From Dactylonectria macrodidyma (taxonomy: Eukaryota; Ascomycota; Sordariomycetes; Hypocreales; Nectriaceae), in NCBI GenBank assembly GCA_020744425.1, contig JAGMUV010000040.1, positions 372,001-436,000 of the forward strand: a stretch of 64,000 bases of DNA, given 5' to 3'. The notes beneath the pieces are model-generated. The model ran no database searches and was not told the DNA's origin. It saw only the letters and a program-made list of their open reading frames with translations. Numbering within the stretch: the stretch's first letter is position 1; the number at the start of each line of letters is the position of its first letter. The position numbers and the translations under genes were made by a program. This document shows positions 32,500-44,315 of this stretch, piece by piece.

Positions 32500-33373
32500 G
32501 CCCTTTTCGTGGCCTAGAGGCGTCGGTGAGGCGTGATTCCATCGGCTCTTTGTCTTGTAGAGTTAGTGGGACGATCGAGCTTGTACACCGGACTAAGTCT
32601 AGGGTAGGTGGACCCTGATTGGTTTATGTTGGCAATGAATGAGACGACAGGTGACAAGCGGGAGCCATGGTGTAAAATGGAGCGGGCTAGATCCAAAGAA
32701 TTAATGTTGACGCTAGGTGCAACGACAGGGCGTTAGGAACTGATTCTCGAGAATCCAATTGGATGCCCTATTTCAATGGCACATTCCATCGCCAGCTGAT
32801 TTTGAGTCCATGGCACAGCCGCGCGAATCCAACTACACAAGTAGCGCTAGAGAAGCCTAGAAAGGCCTACCCAGCGACAAGCAACTTCTTCACCATCTAG
32901 AACCACCCAATCCATGCGTTACGTCGTGAATCCCCGAAATACATCGAAGAACGAGATTGAGCCAACTGAGAAGGAAAACAAGGCTTGATCGAATAGCCTC
33001 CTAATGAATTGACAGCGATCCATGTACTAGAGATTGGTCATGAAGTGACATTGAATTCTCCAGTGGTCGAATGTGTCGTTTCCGGACGTCGTTGTTTGGG
33101 CTGTATCGCGGAGTCGGTCGCCGATGTCTAAGGTCTCATGAGTGCAACGCGAGATCCCCCCCTCCCCCGATTAATTCGGCCGATAGGTACCAGACGCATA
33201 TGCAGCCCCTTCGAAGCAGAGCGTAACCTGTTTATCATCCACTGACTCAGCAATAATAGTCAGCAAAGATATCCTATGGACAGCGATACACAAACAGTCA
33301 CTCTGAACACGAAGGAGAATGATTCCTTACAAAGAAACCGGCCATGATTGGGCTGGGTTATTTTTCCTGGCAC
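32500..33373. other. Intergenic
   Basis: No gene recognised. 32514-32696 on the minus strand may be further decayed transposon sequence. The rest shows no structure. Confidence 0.4.
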
Positions 33374-34722
33374 TTACACCCTGTCGTTTCCTCCAATGGC
33401 GCGGTTGGCGTCTGGGCTGTCCACACCAGCACCAGTCCTACCCTCGAGCATCTTGTGGCGGAAGCTGGGGATAGCGCTGGGGTTAGAGGCACCCTGGGCA
33501 GCGGTAGCGGTGCGGGAGGCGTGGGCCTTCTCCTCATTGTCGGGGTTGGCCTGTCCGGCAGCCCGGGCCTTATTCTGGGTGTTCCACTGGTACTTGTAGA
33601 CGGTCCAGTCAAAGACATAGTCTTGTTGGAATCCCTCGCGGACGAAGAGGTCACGGAAAATCTTGCGGAGATAGCTGTAGTCGGGCTTGTCGTCGAAGCG
33701 GAGCGAGCGGGTGTAGTTCAGATAGATGGCGAACTCATTAGGGAATCCACGGCAGAGAACCTCGGTGGGGGTGGTCATCTTCTTCTCCATGATGCGATCG
33801 TACTTCTGCTTCTTAGTAGCAGCCTTCAGTCCCTGCCAGGGAAGGGAGCCACCTAAGAAGTAGAGCATGACGTAACCGAGCGACTCCATATCATCGCGGC
33901 GGGACTGCTCAACACCTAGATGGGTGTTGATGGAAGTATAACGGGCAGTGCCAGTTAGGCCCTTGTTCTCTCTGTACGGAATGTGGAAGTGGGTCTTGGG
34001 ATCACGGTACTGCTTGGCTAGACCGAAATCAGCCAAGAAAACCTGGTTGCCTTGCTTGCGAACGCCCATCATAAAGTTATCGGGCTTGATATCTCGGTGG
34101 ATGAAGGACTTGGAGTGGATGTACTCAATGCGAGAGACGAGCTGGTCAGCAAGAAGAAGTACAGTCTTGAGAGAGAGCTTTCGGTTGCAGAAATTAAACA
34201 TATCCTCCAAGCTGGGGCCGAGGAAGTCAAGAACCATGGCGTTGTAATTATGCTCGGTACCGTACCAACGGACGAAGGGGATGCCGACACCACCGGCAAG
34301 AGACTTGTAAACACGGGCCTCATACTTGAGTTGGGGTTGCTTGGCATTGACGGACTCGAGCTTGATGGCAATCTCCTCACCAGATATGCTGTTGATGCCG
34401 AGGTGGATGTCGCCGAAAGAACCGGAACCGATCTTTCGGTCGATACGGTACTTATCATCCAGTAGCAAACCCTAGGACAGAAAGTTAGCTAGGTAATTCT
34501 TGAGACTCTTCGAATTGCGCGAGGCTCAAAAAAGGGTCTCCATAACATCAGCTGCCCTTGAGAGAATTGAGGCGAGATGTTAGTGGCCCCATGCAGGAGA
34601 GTGCTTCCAGGGGAGCTGCACAGTGTGGCTCTCCACCCGCCTTGGTCGTCAGTGATGAGCGCCACTTAAGCAGGCGATGGTCAGAGTAAGGAAGATAGGG
34701 TTGAGCATACCATGGGAGTCAT
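33374..34722 (-). CDS. Casein kinase I (CK1 delta/HRR25-like)
   Basis: Two exons: 34722-34711 (MTPM) and 34471-33374, with a 239-bp intron (GTATGC...CCTAG), 369 residues. The kinase domain fills about residues 12-295: G-loop [16 protein letters not shown]-equivalent EEIAIKLES, catalytic loop [17 protein letters not shown] in [16 protein letters not shown], and the CK1 signatures [20 protein letters not shown] and [14 protein letters not shown]. The domain ends [14 protein letters not shown] and is followed by a roughly 70-residue low-complexity tail ending GGNDRV. It phosphorylates primed Ser/Thr substrates; in fungi CK1 acts in the cell cycle, DNA repair, vesicle traffic and the clock. Small departures from the usual fungal sequence ([18 protein letters not shown]) hint at a paralogue or a diverged lineage. 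A GTAAGT overlaps the stop, so a 3' exon is conceivable. Confidence 0.92.
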
Positions 34723-36730
34723 GTTGGCGGTTGGGGGAGCGCGTCTACGGGAAGTGAAGAAAGAAGTTGGTTGATGAATATGTGAGCCTAAAATGTAGCT
34801 AAAATGGGTCAGTTAATGGCACATCGGAAAAGAGGAGCAGAGAAGATGAGAAGAGGCTGTGCTTTGAGAAAATGGGGGACGATGACGGTGGGGCGAGAAA
34901 GAGCAGCAAATGGTCGGCCAGAGAAATCAGGCTTATCAAGGGCGGTAGCCAAACGCCATACAAGCCAAACTCCGACGTAGGGTGACATGGTAAACGAGCA
35001 GGCTCGACAAGCAAGTGTGACGGGACAAGAGCACGAACGAGGTCGAGTGCGACTTGGGCAAAATGATTGTTTACGAGGAGAGAAAGAGATTCCTAAGGAA
35101 AACTCTGACTTAAGCTATTTACACAAATGTTCATAAGTTAAATGAGACTATTCATAAAGTATGAAAGTCACATGATCGTTCCCTCACAGCAAGCTCAAAC
35201 GGTGGAGGAGGAGGGGGAAGAGAGGAGCAGGAAGAGGAAACCACGCTGTTGGTAGCAGCAGTAGTTGGATAGCGTGCATGGGTGCTGAGGGATTGCAGAG
35301 GCAGATGATACAGGAAAGGCGAATGGAAACTGACCTTCAAGACGAGTATCGCGGGGTGGAGGCGGTCTGAACGCATGAAGACTCAAGGTCACAAAGGAGG
35401 TGGTATGAAGTAGCTCTTTCCAGCATGCCTCGCTTATATATCTAAGCTGGACGATGGAGAGGCAGAAAAGAAGGCAAAAAAGGGGTATTGTATACCCAAA
35501 AAGTGTTAACTATTCAAGGTGCTGACATGGGTTTTTGTGTTGGTAGGCGGCATGCCCCAGGATACCAACGGGTACGTGACTGAGCCCAACGCGACGTGAT
35601 GGCGGTAGGGATTACACGGGCCTCATAGCTAGCGCCATGGTGAGTGTCGTCCCAACGAGGTTCTACGGACTACTCTCCTCTTTAACATTACTGGGTTGAG
35701 AGCTGCTCCTTCTGCGAAAGAGGCAGTGTGCCTCTACGCCGATCGGAGAAACTCTCCAGGCTAGGCAAGAAAGCCGGCTCTCATCGTCTCCTCTTCATGC
35801 CTGATGCCGATAGACTGCCAGTCACATGGGGGGAGCTGCGCAGTGAGGAGGTGCACTAGCGACGCAAGTCACCACTCATGCAGCCGATCTCTGGTCTTCA
35901 TGGGTCCCTGGATTGCTGTACAGTGCACCGGTCCTTGCATACGGCCTTATCCTCGTTCTGGAGGGTCAATGCTCAGTGGCCTACCCTTGACTGTTTGACC
36001 AACAGATGTTCCCCACTCCGCGGTTGCAGCCTCCAGGTACTGTGCTGTACTGTCGGTGAAATCCGACGTGCCCGATGAATCACAAGGGGAGAATCGGGCG
36101 AAAGCAACGCTATCTAGTCACAGGGGCGCGGAAGAATAAAGGCCGAGGCGGACCACGGAGTTTTGTACTATCTTGTTGCGTCTCCCACTCTTCTCAATCC
36201 ACACCCGGCCTCCAAGGCAAACTGTACCCCAAGACATCAAGCTACTATCAACAGCTGACAACCCACTCTTTACGTTTCCTACCCTCACGGGATTGCCTTC
36301 GCATTATAAATCATAGAGAGGGTCAAATTTCCCACTTCGTTTGACTGCAAAAAGGGTATAATTATCCGGGTGCCCTACCTCGCATTGCGTTCATATAAGA
36401 GCCTCCCATAGTACACGCTTCGAACGGCCGATCCATATCGCTACCTCACCCTCACAGCCAGAAAGGAGTCTGACTGGTTTTGGAGGCGACTGTCTGGTAG
36501 TGTCTTGCACCGTGTGTGCATGTTTGCGCTGGCCAACGTTGGGACTTCCCTTGCTAACTACTGCTAAGTCGCTGTGAATAATTTCACCTTTCTTTCAGCA
36601 CCGTCGGAAGACAGCGTCTCGTCTCTCTTTCTACCCTACGTCGCGAGAAGACGTTACACCCTCTAAACACATTGCTTCGGCTGTCTGTACTCGTCACAAG
36701 ACCTGCTTCGATTCAGTCGTGATACACATC
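34723..36730. promoter_or_regulatory. Divergent upstream region between CK1 and SOK1-like genes
   Basis: Two kilobases without a supported gene, between two genes transcribed outwards. Near CK1 there are GAGGAGGAGG/CCTCC-type purine tracts (35200-35240 and nearby). Towards the plus-strand gene it turns C/T-rich (36600-36720), as in many fungal leaders. Confidence 0.45.
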
Positions 36731-38542
36731 ATGACGGCACATCAGGGATTTGATGCTCCGAACACGGGAGGTTGTCTCATGAATGACGGAATGGAGGCCT
36801 CACAGAGCCAATGCGGTGACCTACCGCAATCCAACAATGGCACCGTGATCATGACTCTCCCACAGAGTCCTTCGGTAGACGGCTCCTTAACCGCAGGCTC
36901 TGCACGTGAGGGCGTCGAATCTCCGGACCCTTCCGATTCTCCTGAGCCTCCAATTACCATATCAAGCATGAAAGAACTAAGCTTTTCCCAAATTATCAAC
37001 AACCTAAAACTACGACACGATATCAACTTCGACCTGGAGCTACACTTTAGACCAAATGTAGAAGGCGACGAGGGCCGAAGCAAACATGACCGAGCCAGCC
37101 ACTTTTGGACCGCCCTACGAGAACAGTTGATAGAGTTTATCGTGGACCGACCTAGCTTTGATAAGAAGTACGGCACTCAAGACGACTGGTGTCTTCCTAA
37201 ACTTCTCAAGGCCGTCAAGGACATTATTCAGACACTGGTTCCGCAACGGGACCGACGATTTCTCGACGAAGGCCTCAACATCGACCTCCTGATGCAGCAG
37301 TTTTACCGCGGCATTGCGGACCTCGAAAAACTGGCTCTGTGGCTCTCGCGTGTTCTCAAATCGTACTGCGCACCTATACGTGATAAGTGGGTGGATTTCA
37401 TGTACAACCAACTCAGTAGCGGCAATCGCAACAACGATGTCAACGAGTTGGTCAACGGCATGCGCAGTCTGCTGAGCGTGCTGGAAGCGATGAAGCTGGA
37501 TGTTGCGAACCATCAGATAAGATGCCTTCGCCCTGCTTTGATCGAGGAGACAATAGCGTTTGAGCAAAAGCATCTGATGAAGATGCTGAGCAACCGCAAG
37601 ATAGTCATTGACGACGCGAAGCCCTGGTATAGAGACGCCGCTAGGACCTATTCCGGCAACGGAGCCACGAGCTCTTCGAATTTTGGAGACATGGGCATCT
37701 TCTTTGAGGGTCTTTCACGATCCATGCTGCCCTCGGCAGGCGATAGGCCTCTCCCTGGAACTTTCTTCTTCGATGAAGAGCGTTTGGATGGAGTGAGGTC
37801 CGATATCCTTGACGCCATCAACCTGGACGTTTGCATGCGCATGTACGAAGATTTGGAGGGGGTAGCTAAGCCCAGCAAGACGCCTACCTTTTCGGAGGAC
37901 GCCTCGGAGGATGATCCCCTGATGCCGTCGATGATCAGCCACGAGTTCAACTTCAACACTCCTCCGTCACATTCGAGGCCCTCTAGCCTCCCCGACACGA
38001 ACGAAGCCAAGACCAAGGCCGGCAACCTCCGCGAGTCCCTCGTGGCTCTTTTCCAACAAGCTCCGCATGATCACCACTACCTTGACCGTTGGCGTGCCAT
38101 GGCCTCATCGATGGTGCTCCAGATATTCCGGTTCGCCAACGCTCCCTGGGAGATGCTCCCCCAGTTCGAGAAAAGGCTCACACAGAATGTTTGCAAGATC
38201 AAATCGCCCATGTTCCAGGAAATCGAGGAGGCTTATCGCATCCAACTGCTTGCGGAGCTCTCTACGCGGGTTCGCTACTTCAAATCGCTCTCAGGAGTCT
38301 GCCTATTTTCCGTCGCCACTGGCAACCGCGTGCCCAGCAACAACCGTGGCCTGGATACCGGACGAGATCGAGACCTGGATGAAGCTATTCGCGTTGACCA
38401 GCAGGAGGGCGGCATCGAAGACATTGCGACTCGCATCGCTCACGTCGGCGTTGTCCATTGGAGGGTCTGGGCTCGGATGGCCTATGTCGACGAGGGCGAT
38501 ATGTCGATGGACCAATTGAATGTCACAATCTGCGAAGGGTGA
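36731..38542 (+). CDS. TCP11-domain protein, SOK1-like
   Basis: Single exon, 603 residues. ATG 36731 (ACATCATGACGG) is the first Met in frame. Residues 1-80 are polar and disordered. From about 100 the protein follows the TCP11/SOK1 family: HFWTALREQLIEFIVDRPSF, WCLPKLLKAVKDIIQTLVPQ, DIDLLMQQF-like NIDLLMQQFYRGIADLEKLA, CAPIRDKWVDFM, KLDVANHQIRCLRPALIEET and FEQKHL. The C-terminus has SLSGVCLFSVATGNRVPSNN and a helical ending. Yeast SOK1 suppresses loss of protein kinase A; a role in cAMP signalling, growth or sporulation is inferred from family knowledge only. The frame is complete. Confidence 0.85.
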   Translation: MTAHQGFDAPNTGGCLMNDGMEASQSQCGDLPQSNNGTVIMTLPQSPSVDGSLTAGSAREGVESPDPSDSPEPPITISSMKELSFSQIINNLKLRHDINFDLELHFRPNVEGDEGRSKHDRASHFWTALREQLIEFIVDRPSFDKKYGTQDDWCLPKLLKAVKDIIQTLVPQRDRRFLDEGLNIDLLMQQFYRGIADLEKLALWLSRVLKSYCAPIRDKWVDFMYNQLSSGNRNNDVNELVNGMRSLLSVLEAMKLDVANHQIRCLRPALIEETIAFEQKHLMKMLSNRKIVIDDAKPWYRDAARTYSGNGATSSSNFGDMGIFFEGLSRSMLPSAGDRPLPGTFFFDEERLDGVRSDILDAINLDVCMRMYEDLEGVAKPSKTPTFSEDASEDDPLMPSMISHEFNFNTPPSHSRPSSLPDTNEAKTKAGNLRESLVALFQQAPHDHHYLDRWRAMASSMVLQIFRFANAPWEMLPQFEKRLTQNVCKIKSPMFQEIEEAYRIQLLAELSTRVRYFKSLSGVCLFSVATGNRVPSNNRGLDTGRDRDLDEAIRVDQQEGGIEDIATRIAHVGVVHWRVWARMAYVDEGDMSMDQLNVTICEG

Positions 38543-38624
38543 CCCCATGCAAATTGCGTAGATTATTCTGCGTTCTGCGATAATAAGTTGTCTCCACGGG
38601 GTGCGTCCCTAGTGGCATGACGGC

Positions 38625-39029
38625 ATGTGTAGTAGTTGTGTACTAACCTGCGTTCTTGATTCCTACATCGCGTTTTTCGTCTTTCGAAATCGGCCAGACA
38701 ACCAAGGTGTACTCGACGAAACGGTTCATACAAGTACGGGTCTCGGTATATCCAAGTCGGCGCTCCCAACTGGGTTCTTGGGCTGCTTCTTGAGTGATGC
38801 TGTTCCACGGAACCCGGACATCCTCGCAGCAGAGGCTGAGAGCAGAGTGATAACCTATTGGCGGGATCCGGGTGTCAAACTCCAAGCTATGTAGACGGAA
38901 ATGCAAGACTGGGCGCAGTTCCATTCAGACATCACTCTCTAGCTCATGCTCAAGGACCCTGCGAGCCTCCAGTTAAAGCATGAGAACGAGGCCACTGAGA
39001 GGATAACCTCAGAGGAAGTAATTGACTGA
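38625..39029 (+). pseudogene. Protein relic with two in-frame TAG codons
   Basis: One frame of 135 codons from ATG 38625 to TGA 39029 broken by TAG at 38892 and 38940. Coding-like sequence continues across both: ILAAEAESRVITYWRDPGVK, then TEMQDWAQFHSDITL, then LMLKDPASLQLKHENEATER. Both stops could come from CAG or GAG codons by single changes. The upstream part is less convincing and may begin with an unseen exon. The family is not recognised. Confidence 0.45.
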
Positions 39030-39111
39030 TTATTGTCGATAATTGTCTCAGCCCCTAATGCGATTGGTGTGTATCTCTTGAGTGTAGCCACGGAGCCATC
39101 GCGCGGCGGTC

Positions 39112-39177
39112 TTTTAATGCACTTGAGGTAGGGTTTTAATGCACTTGGCGTAGGGTTAATGCACTTGAGGTAGGGTA
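39112..39177. repeat. About 21-bp repeat TTTTAATGCACTTGRGGTAGGG, three copies
   Basis: Three consecutive copies of TTAATGCACTTG(A/C)GGTAGGG-like sequence beginning at 39112, 39133 and 39154, the second with GGCGT for GAGGT. Confidence 0.75.
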
Positions 39178-39278
39178 GTGTAGTTTCATGCGATCCATCG
39201 AGCCTCGATATGTCGGGACCGAAGCGAGGCTTTGTTACGCAGTTAGATATATGTCTCATGTTGAGTAATCAGGCGGCT

Positions 39279-39310
39279 TTGACTGCTGCTGCTGTTGTTG
39301 TTGTTGTTGA
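39279..39310. repeat. CTG/TTG trinucleotide tract
   Basis: About four CTG units followed by about five TTG units, (CTG)n(TTG)n, in non-coding DNA. Confidence 0.8.
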
Positions 39311-41618
39311 TTTATTATCGTCATGAAGACATCTACTAGAGATATCTACAGAATCCCCTAAGGGCAAGATGACGTGCTAGGCTGGTGTCAACAGCTGAAG
39401 AAACCTAAGTACAATAACCCGGGGCCGGGGTTATAGGCACTACTGGCCTATAGCTCGGGCCTACAATCCGTCCTAGACTGCAACCCTTCTTCCTCTTCCA
39501 TCTAGCAATTAAGCAGCCCTATTTGACCTATGATTTCGAGCCCGATATCCGTCAGCGGATTGTCAGGGCGGGTGTCGGCATACCCATATTTATTAACCAG
39601 CTTAGAATTGCGGCTTTGACTGCTGAGAAAGTCTGATTGTACCTCAGAAATAGTGAGAAGAATTGCTATTTTGTTATGTCTTGTTTCTTGGGATAACAGC
39701 TTCGCAAAGACCAAACGCTCCTGCCTGCGATCGCAATGGCTTCAACGAATCGTCGCGTCGGACCCCGCGCTGTTTCCCCCTCAGAAGCCGCTTGTAGTCA
39801 CAGGTAGGACTAGACCGCAAGATATTCAGAGCACACGCCACGAAGGCCAGGTCTCAAGCCTTCCGCGTGCAAACTCGACATGAATGCATCTTGCAGTATG
39901 CGCACTCAAAGATCATCCAGTGAGGCCCTGAACGACAGAGCTGGCAAACCCATTGGATCAGTGTGCTATCTGACTTGATCATTCGAAATGAATGTGCACA
40001 AGCATTGGCGATTTGATCGGATTGGTGGCAGTGGTCATCTAGTCTAGGGGGCGTGATTGCTCTCGGGAGACGGCAGGATTCGCCCGATCGGATATGAATG
40101 CATTCTTGGATACGGTCATATCAGCTTTGCATGGCATAACTTGCATTATGAGTACTTACCGGTGAGTAGTTCAACAGTCACGTCAAAGTAAACGAGACGA
40201 GTGATCTCAAGACCACCACACCTAATGCGTTGGCGTTGTTTCAACCTAAGAAACAAGAGAATAGACATTGGAGGTGTCAAAGAATAGAAATTGTGGAGGC
40301 AATCGATGTGAGGTAGAGAGAGGAGGCAGCCTTGGGCATTTATGTAGATTGCGTGGTCGTTGGAGAGTTGCGATGTTGGTGTATGGGGAGCGTGATGGAA
40401 ACGGAGAATCTGGTGAAGCTGGTAATAACGTGAATAAGAGATAAATGATGGACGAGATATGAGCAACGAGGCGGAAAATCCGGAGGAGGGTCGGTATCGA
40501 GGTCAAATATAGTAGAGTCAAATGGTGAAGAAGGAAGATACGGCGACGAGCTAGACTGGATAATGGAGTAATACCCCGTCGTTACGAGAATGCTCGAGGA
40601 CCTTGGCGATATGGCAGCTAAGTGATCTTTTGAGATGAATTTGGAGAGGGGGGGGGGGAGGGGAGGAGGAAGAAGTAGGAGGGGGTTCGGCTCCCAACAA
40701 CGAGCCAGCAACTGAGCACAGCCAAGGTGCCGTAACCGACAAATGGGGATGGATGAAAATGTGTACCTATTGATACAGGTACTTTGTCTTGTTTGATCGC
40801 GCCGCGACCGCTCGTTTGGGACCAGGGGACCCATACATTTCCAATGCCAATGGCACAGGGCACAGTAGGGATGAGTGGGGATGACGAATTGGCATGGTGA
40901 GGCGAGGTGAGGCGAGTGCAGGTTGTCAATGGCGTTATTTCCGTAGCGATAAGGTAGAGGATTGAGGCAAACTCGTGTTGGCAATCTTTAAGTTAGCCCC
41001 TTTCACGCTTGCTCTTTTGGCAACCGCTGCTCGTCAACCGAAGAAGTAGCTCATACGCAGCTTTGGCGGCCAGGTGATTTTTCTTGCCTTGGTTCGCCAT
41101 CATCTTGAGGCGATTGTATGCAGTGACCGCGAATTGCGTGTGCGTAATGATCGCAGAGAAAGCATGTGCATGGTTGCAGGGAGAGAAACTGGGCGCAATC
41201 GTGCAGGGTCGTTGATCGAAGAAGAGGAATAGCGGGGAATTGATTGCATAAAACCGCCCCCAGGGGAGGGGTCGCCTCACAGTGTTTGCGCACGTTGAAT
41301 ACCGGACAAGGGCGAGGCACCACACGAATCACCTCCACACTCTACTTCGCCTCAGATCTTGGTCTCAGACCCCAGCTGTCATAGCGTGTTTGTCTTTTTA
41401 CCCTCACAAAGACTGGGATGGCGGGTTACCGAGCGTCTCCGTTCAGTAATCTAATCTCCATGGGACATGGTTGCGGTGGTGATGGCAGCAAGAGAGAATC
41501 CATTCAATGTATGCGATGTACGGGGTACTTCGGAGCATAGTTCAGGCCAATATCCATCCCTACACATATCGATCACCACCGCCAACCGTTAGCCGATCAC
41601 AGTTCAAGCTTTTGTCCC

Positions 41619-42443
41619 TCAAAGTCGCTTCACCGCAGCGACGGCTTTCCTAAGAACATGTCGACCCTTGATTATGTGACATTCGGCCTGCAAGCTCTTG
41701 TCACCCGTGCCATCGCCGCTTACCTCCCAGAACATAGAGCTAGCGAGTCCTGCCTCTTTAAGCCAGGACACCTTTGCTTTGACAACCTCTGGCGTGTCAT
41801 AGGAGATCAACTCTCGACTGCTGGGGTCATAGCTATATAATGCGACCAGCTCGGAGTCAATCTTTTCGATCGCCCCTTGCCGTGGCAAAGCCTTGTAGTC
41901 GCACACACCGTTCTCCCACGACCCACTACCAACCCCATCAAATGGGTTGCCAATGCCGTCGGTATTCTCAAAGGCCCGTCCGTAGAGAGGCATGCCAAGA
42001 ATGATCTTTGACGGGTTGACCCCAGCGGCAACGTAATCCTGAACGACCGCAGTGGTGGAAAATGCAGAGGAGTCGCTGGGAAAGATATTCGACTGATGCC
42101 CGCTGACAGTATCCCAAGGACCACTATAATCGTACGCCATGATATTAAAAGAGTCGACGATGTCTGATAATGATTTAAGATCAAGCTTCTTATAATGAAT
42201 CGGTCCGGCTGGTGAGGCGATAGAGAGTATGACATGGTACCCTGGCGCATGCTGCTGAGCATACGTATCGAGCTCGTCACGCACAGCTCGGAGCAGGAGG
42301 ACGAAATTCGATGCCTCAGTCTCATCTGTGGGAGACTCCCAGTCAACGTCCACACCATCAAATCCCCAGTCTCCTATTGTTTTCACGGCCGACTTCGCAA
42401 ATCTCCCTCTGCTTTTTGAAGTAGCAGAGACGAAGATGAGCAT
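41619..42443 (-). pseudogene. GH18 chitinase lacking its N-terminal part
   Basis: 274 residues. DGVDVDWE (about residues 30-37) is the GH18 catalytic motif with the acid/base Glu. MAYDYSGPWDTVSGHQSNIF, IILGMPLYGRAFENT and GVGSGSWENGVCDYKALP are typical of fungal subgroup A (ECH42-like) chitinases. The first roughly 120-150 residues are missing: signal peptide, the first barrel strands and the SxGG motif. The sequence before RFAKSAVKTIGDWGFDG is unrelated (MLIFVSATSKSRG). Upstream DNA, before the CK1-like gene 193 bp away, has no missing exon. The C-terminus after GDGTGDKSLQ also looks atypical. Such a protein could not fold as a full TIM barrel or be secreted normally, so I call it a truncated relic, though the remaining frame is open. 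Confidence 0.75.
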
Positions 42444-42636
42444 CCAAAGCTAACCAAACAGCCTCTTGTTATGAGAAAGAACACCCAAGCAGTCACCCAT
42501 GTGCGGAACTGGTCAAACAACTGAAACAGAAGAGGAACGGAGCAACAAAACGATTGGCGTAGAGGCGCAGAGAGGACTGGAGGCAAGTTTTCAATAGCAG
42601 GAATCTGAAAAATTGCCCGTCTTGACATTTCCAAAC

Positions 42637-44215
42637 TCAGTCACTGTCTTTCAGTTTGTTGTGCTTATCCAATCTCGTATGCGATGTTCGCTTCGACAGT
42701 CTGGGCTCCTGTCCGGGACTCGACACAAGCGAGCGTTTGGGGATGTGTGACATCTCTAGAGGTGTCTGTAGTCGCTTTGTCTGGGTCTTCTCCATTTCGG
42801 ATATTTTGACTTCTTGCAAAGTCTCTGCCGTGTTGAGACGGCCAGCCTTCGGGCACCAATGTCGTTGTTTGAGTTCGTTCCAATCGTATATGCCATCATC
42901 CACCTCGGCCTTATCACGTAGAGTGTCCGAGAACAGTCCTCGCAAATAGTCGTAATCTGGCGTAGCTTCAAAATCGAGTTTGCGAACATACTGGAAGTAG
43001 TTCCAGATCATATCGAATCCCTTGCAGAGTTCCTCAATCGTAGTGACCCGCTTCTTGTTGCTGATTTCTTCATTTGGCTGGCGCTTCGTGGCTGCTTTTA
43101 TGCCTTGCCAAGGCAAATGACCGCGTAGGAAGTATATAAAAACATTTCCAAGGGCCTCTAGATCGTCTCGTCGTGATTGCTCTTGGCCAAGATGGGCGTT
43201 GATACTCATATAGCTTGGTGTCCCGTATACAGACTTCCCCTCCTGGCAAGGAATATGCTGTAGGGTCTTCGGGTGTCGGTAGCGTTTTGCCATACCGAAA
43301 TCAACAAAATGAACCACATTGGCAGTTTCGGTCTCTGGCCTTCCCATTAAGAAGTTGCCTGGCTTGATATCGCGGTATATAAAACTGTGCTCGTGCAAAT
43401 CTTGAATTCTCTGCAACTAGTAAATTTGTTAGATTTGCTTTAATGAATGTCGTAGATCAACAAACCAACTGCTTTGCGATCATCATCACAGTTTTGGCTG
43501 TGAATCTGCGGCTACATGCTTGGAATAAATCCTCTAAAGACGGCCCTAGAAGATCTAAAATGAGGACATTGTGGAGGTATACCAGCCCGAAGTAGTATAC
43601 GTTTGGGATCCCATCTGCGTCGTCGTTAGCAAGAGGTCCACGTAGAGTAGATGAGAGAGTTGCACAACATCCAGCCATGACTTTGTATGTGCGGAACTCG
43701 TCACGTAGCTGTGGACAGGCGCGTTTCCTCGGCTCCTGTTTCCGCATATCTGTGAGCATCTTTACCTTGGACTGTGCGGCTGGGAAACATACGAACTTGA
43801 TCGCCACCTGTCTTCCATCAAACGACCTAATCGCAGTATAGACAACACCGAAAGCGCCATCTGCTAATTTTCGGCCTACCGAATATCGTGTTTCAGCGTC
43901 CTTGGGATCTATATGAATCACATTGCCTTCTTTCCTCGCTTTATCGAGATGCTTGACCAATTCTTGCGCGTTTGGCTCTTCCACATCAGTTCTTTGCGAT
44001 CCAGAACTTCCGCATCGCTGGTTGACTTGACGCAGTGGAAGCTTTTCCGTGCCATCATGAGGAACTTCCATGGCTGTAATCTCGGCGTTGTAGTCTGTGG
44101 TGGGACTGTGGTTGACGAAGAAAGTGACCTCCGATGGAGACGCGAGAGAGATCAGGCCAACTCCAGAATCGGATCCACAATCACACCTTTGGGGAGGGTG
44201 CAGGGCGACAGGCAA
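42637..44215 (-). CDS. Divergent casein kinase I (YCK/CK1-gamma-like)
   Basis: Exon 1 44215-43466 and exon 2 43416-42637 (49-bp intron, donor GTTTGT, acceptor ACTAG), 509 residues as read. ATG 44071 (MEVPHDGTEK) is an alternative start. Kinase features: G-loop GRKLADGAFGVVYTA, VAIKFVC, LGPSLEDLFQACSRRFTAKT, catalytic loop SFIYRDIKPGNFLMG, DFG in VHFVDFGMAKRYRHPKT, and SYMSINAHLGQEQSRRDDLE. YRD and these motifs are closer to YCK/CK1-gamma than to HRR25. Within exon 1, 43668-43615 is a 54-bp in-frame insert (about 18 residues between VMAG and GIPNVYYFG). It starts GTTGTG, has GCTAAC 12 nt before its CAG end and is absent from normal CK1, so it is probably a third intron, giving 491 residues. 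There is no C-terminal Cys-Cys palmitoylation motif like yeast YCKs; it ends KHNKLKDSD. Confidence 0.8.
43615..43668 (-). other. Probable in-frame 54-bp intron in the CK1-like gene
   Basis: GTTGTG donor, GCTAAC branch-like motif, GACGCAG acceptor, length a multiple of three. Removing it joins VMAG to GIPNVYYFG, close to the CK1 consensus at this point. Confidence 0.6.
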
Positions 44216-44315
44216 AGGGGTGCCGGTCTTTTCTCAAGGACAAGTGTCTTTTTTCCTTTGGTGAGGGTACGATCGTTCGTAATAGACGTTTCGCCACAAT
44301 AGACTAAGGTTATCC

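Larger units (their letters stand above)
39030..41618. other. Gene-poor stretch with simple repeats
   Basis: No gene is supported over 2.6 kb. It contains the 20-bp repeats and the CTG/TTG tract listed separately, and a purine-rich G tract at 40649-40665. Minus-strand frames near 40340-40984 are Pro/Ser-rich through C/T-rich DNA and lack motifs. Confidence 0.45.

Noticed and set aside
40340..40984. 214-codon minus-strand frame
   Set aside because: Pro/Ser/His-rich translation of C/T-rich leader-like DNA; no motif and several overlapping alternatives.
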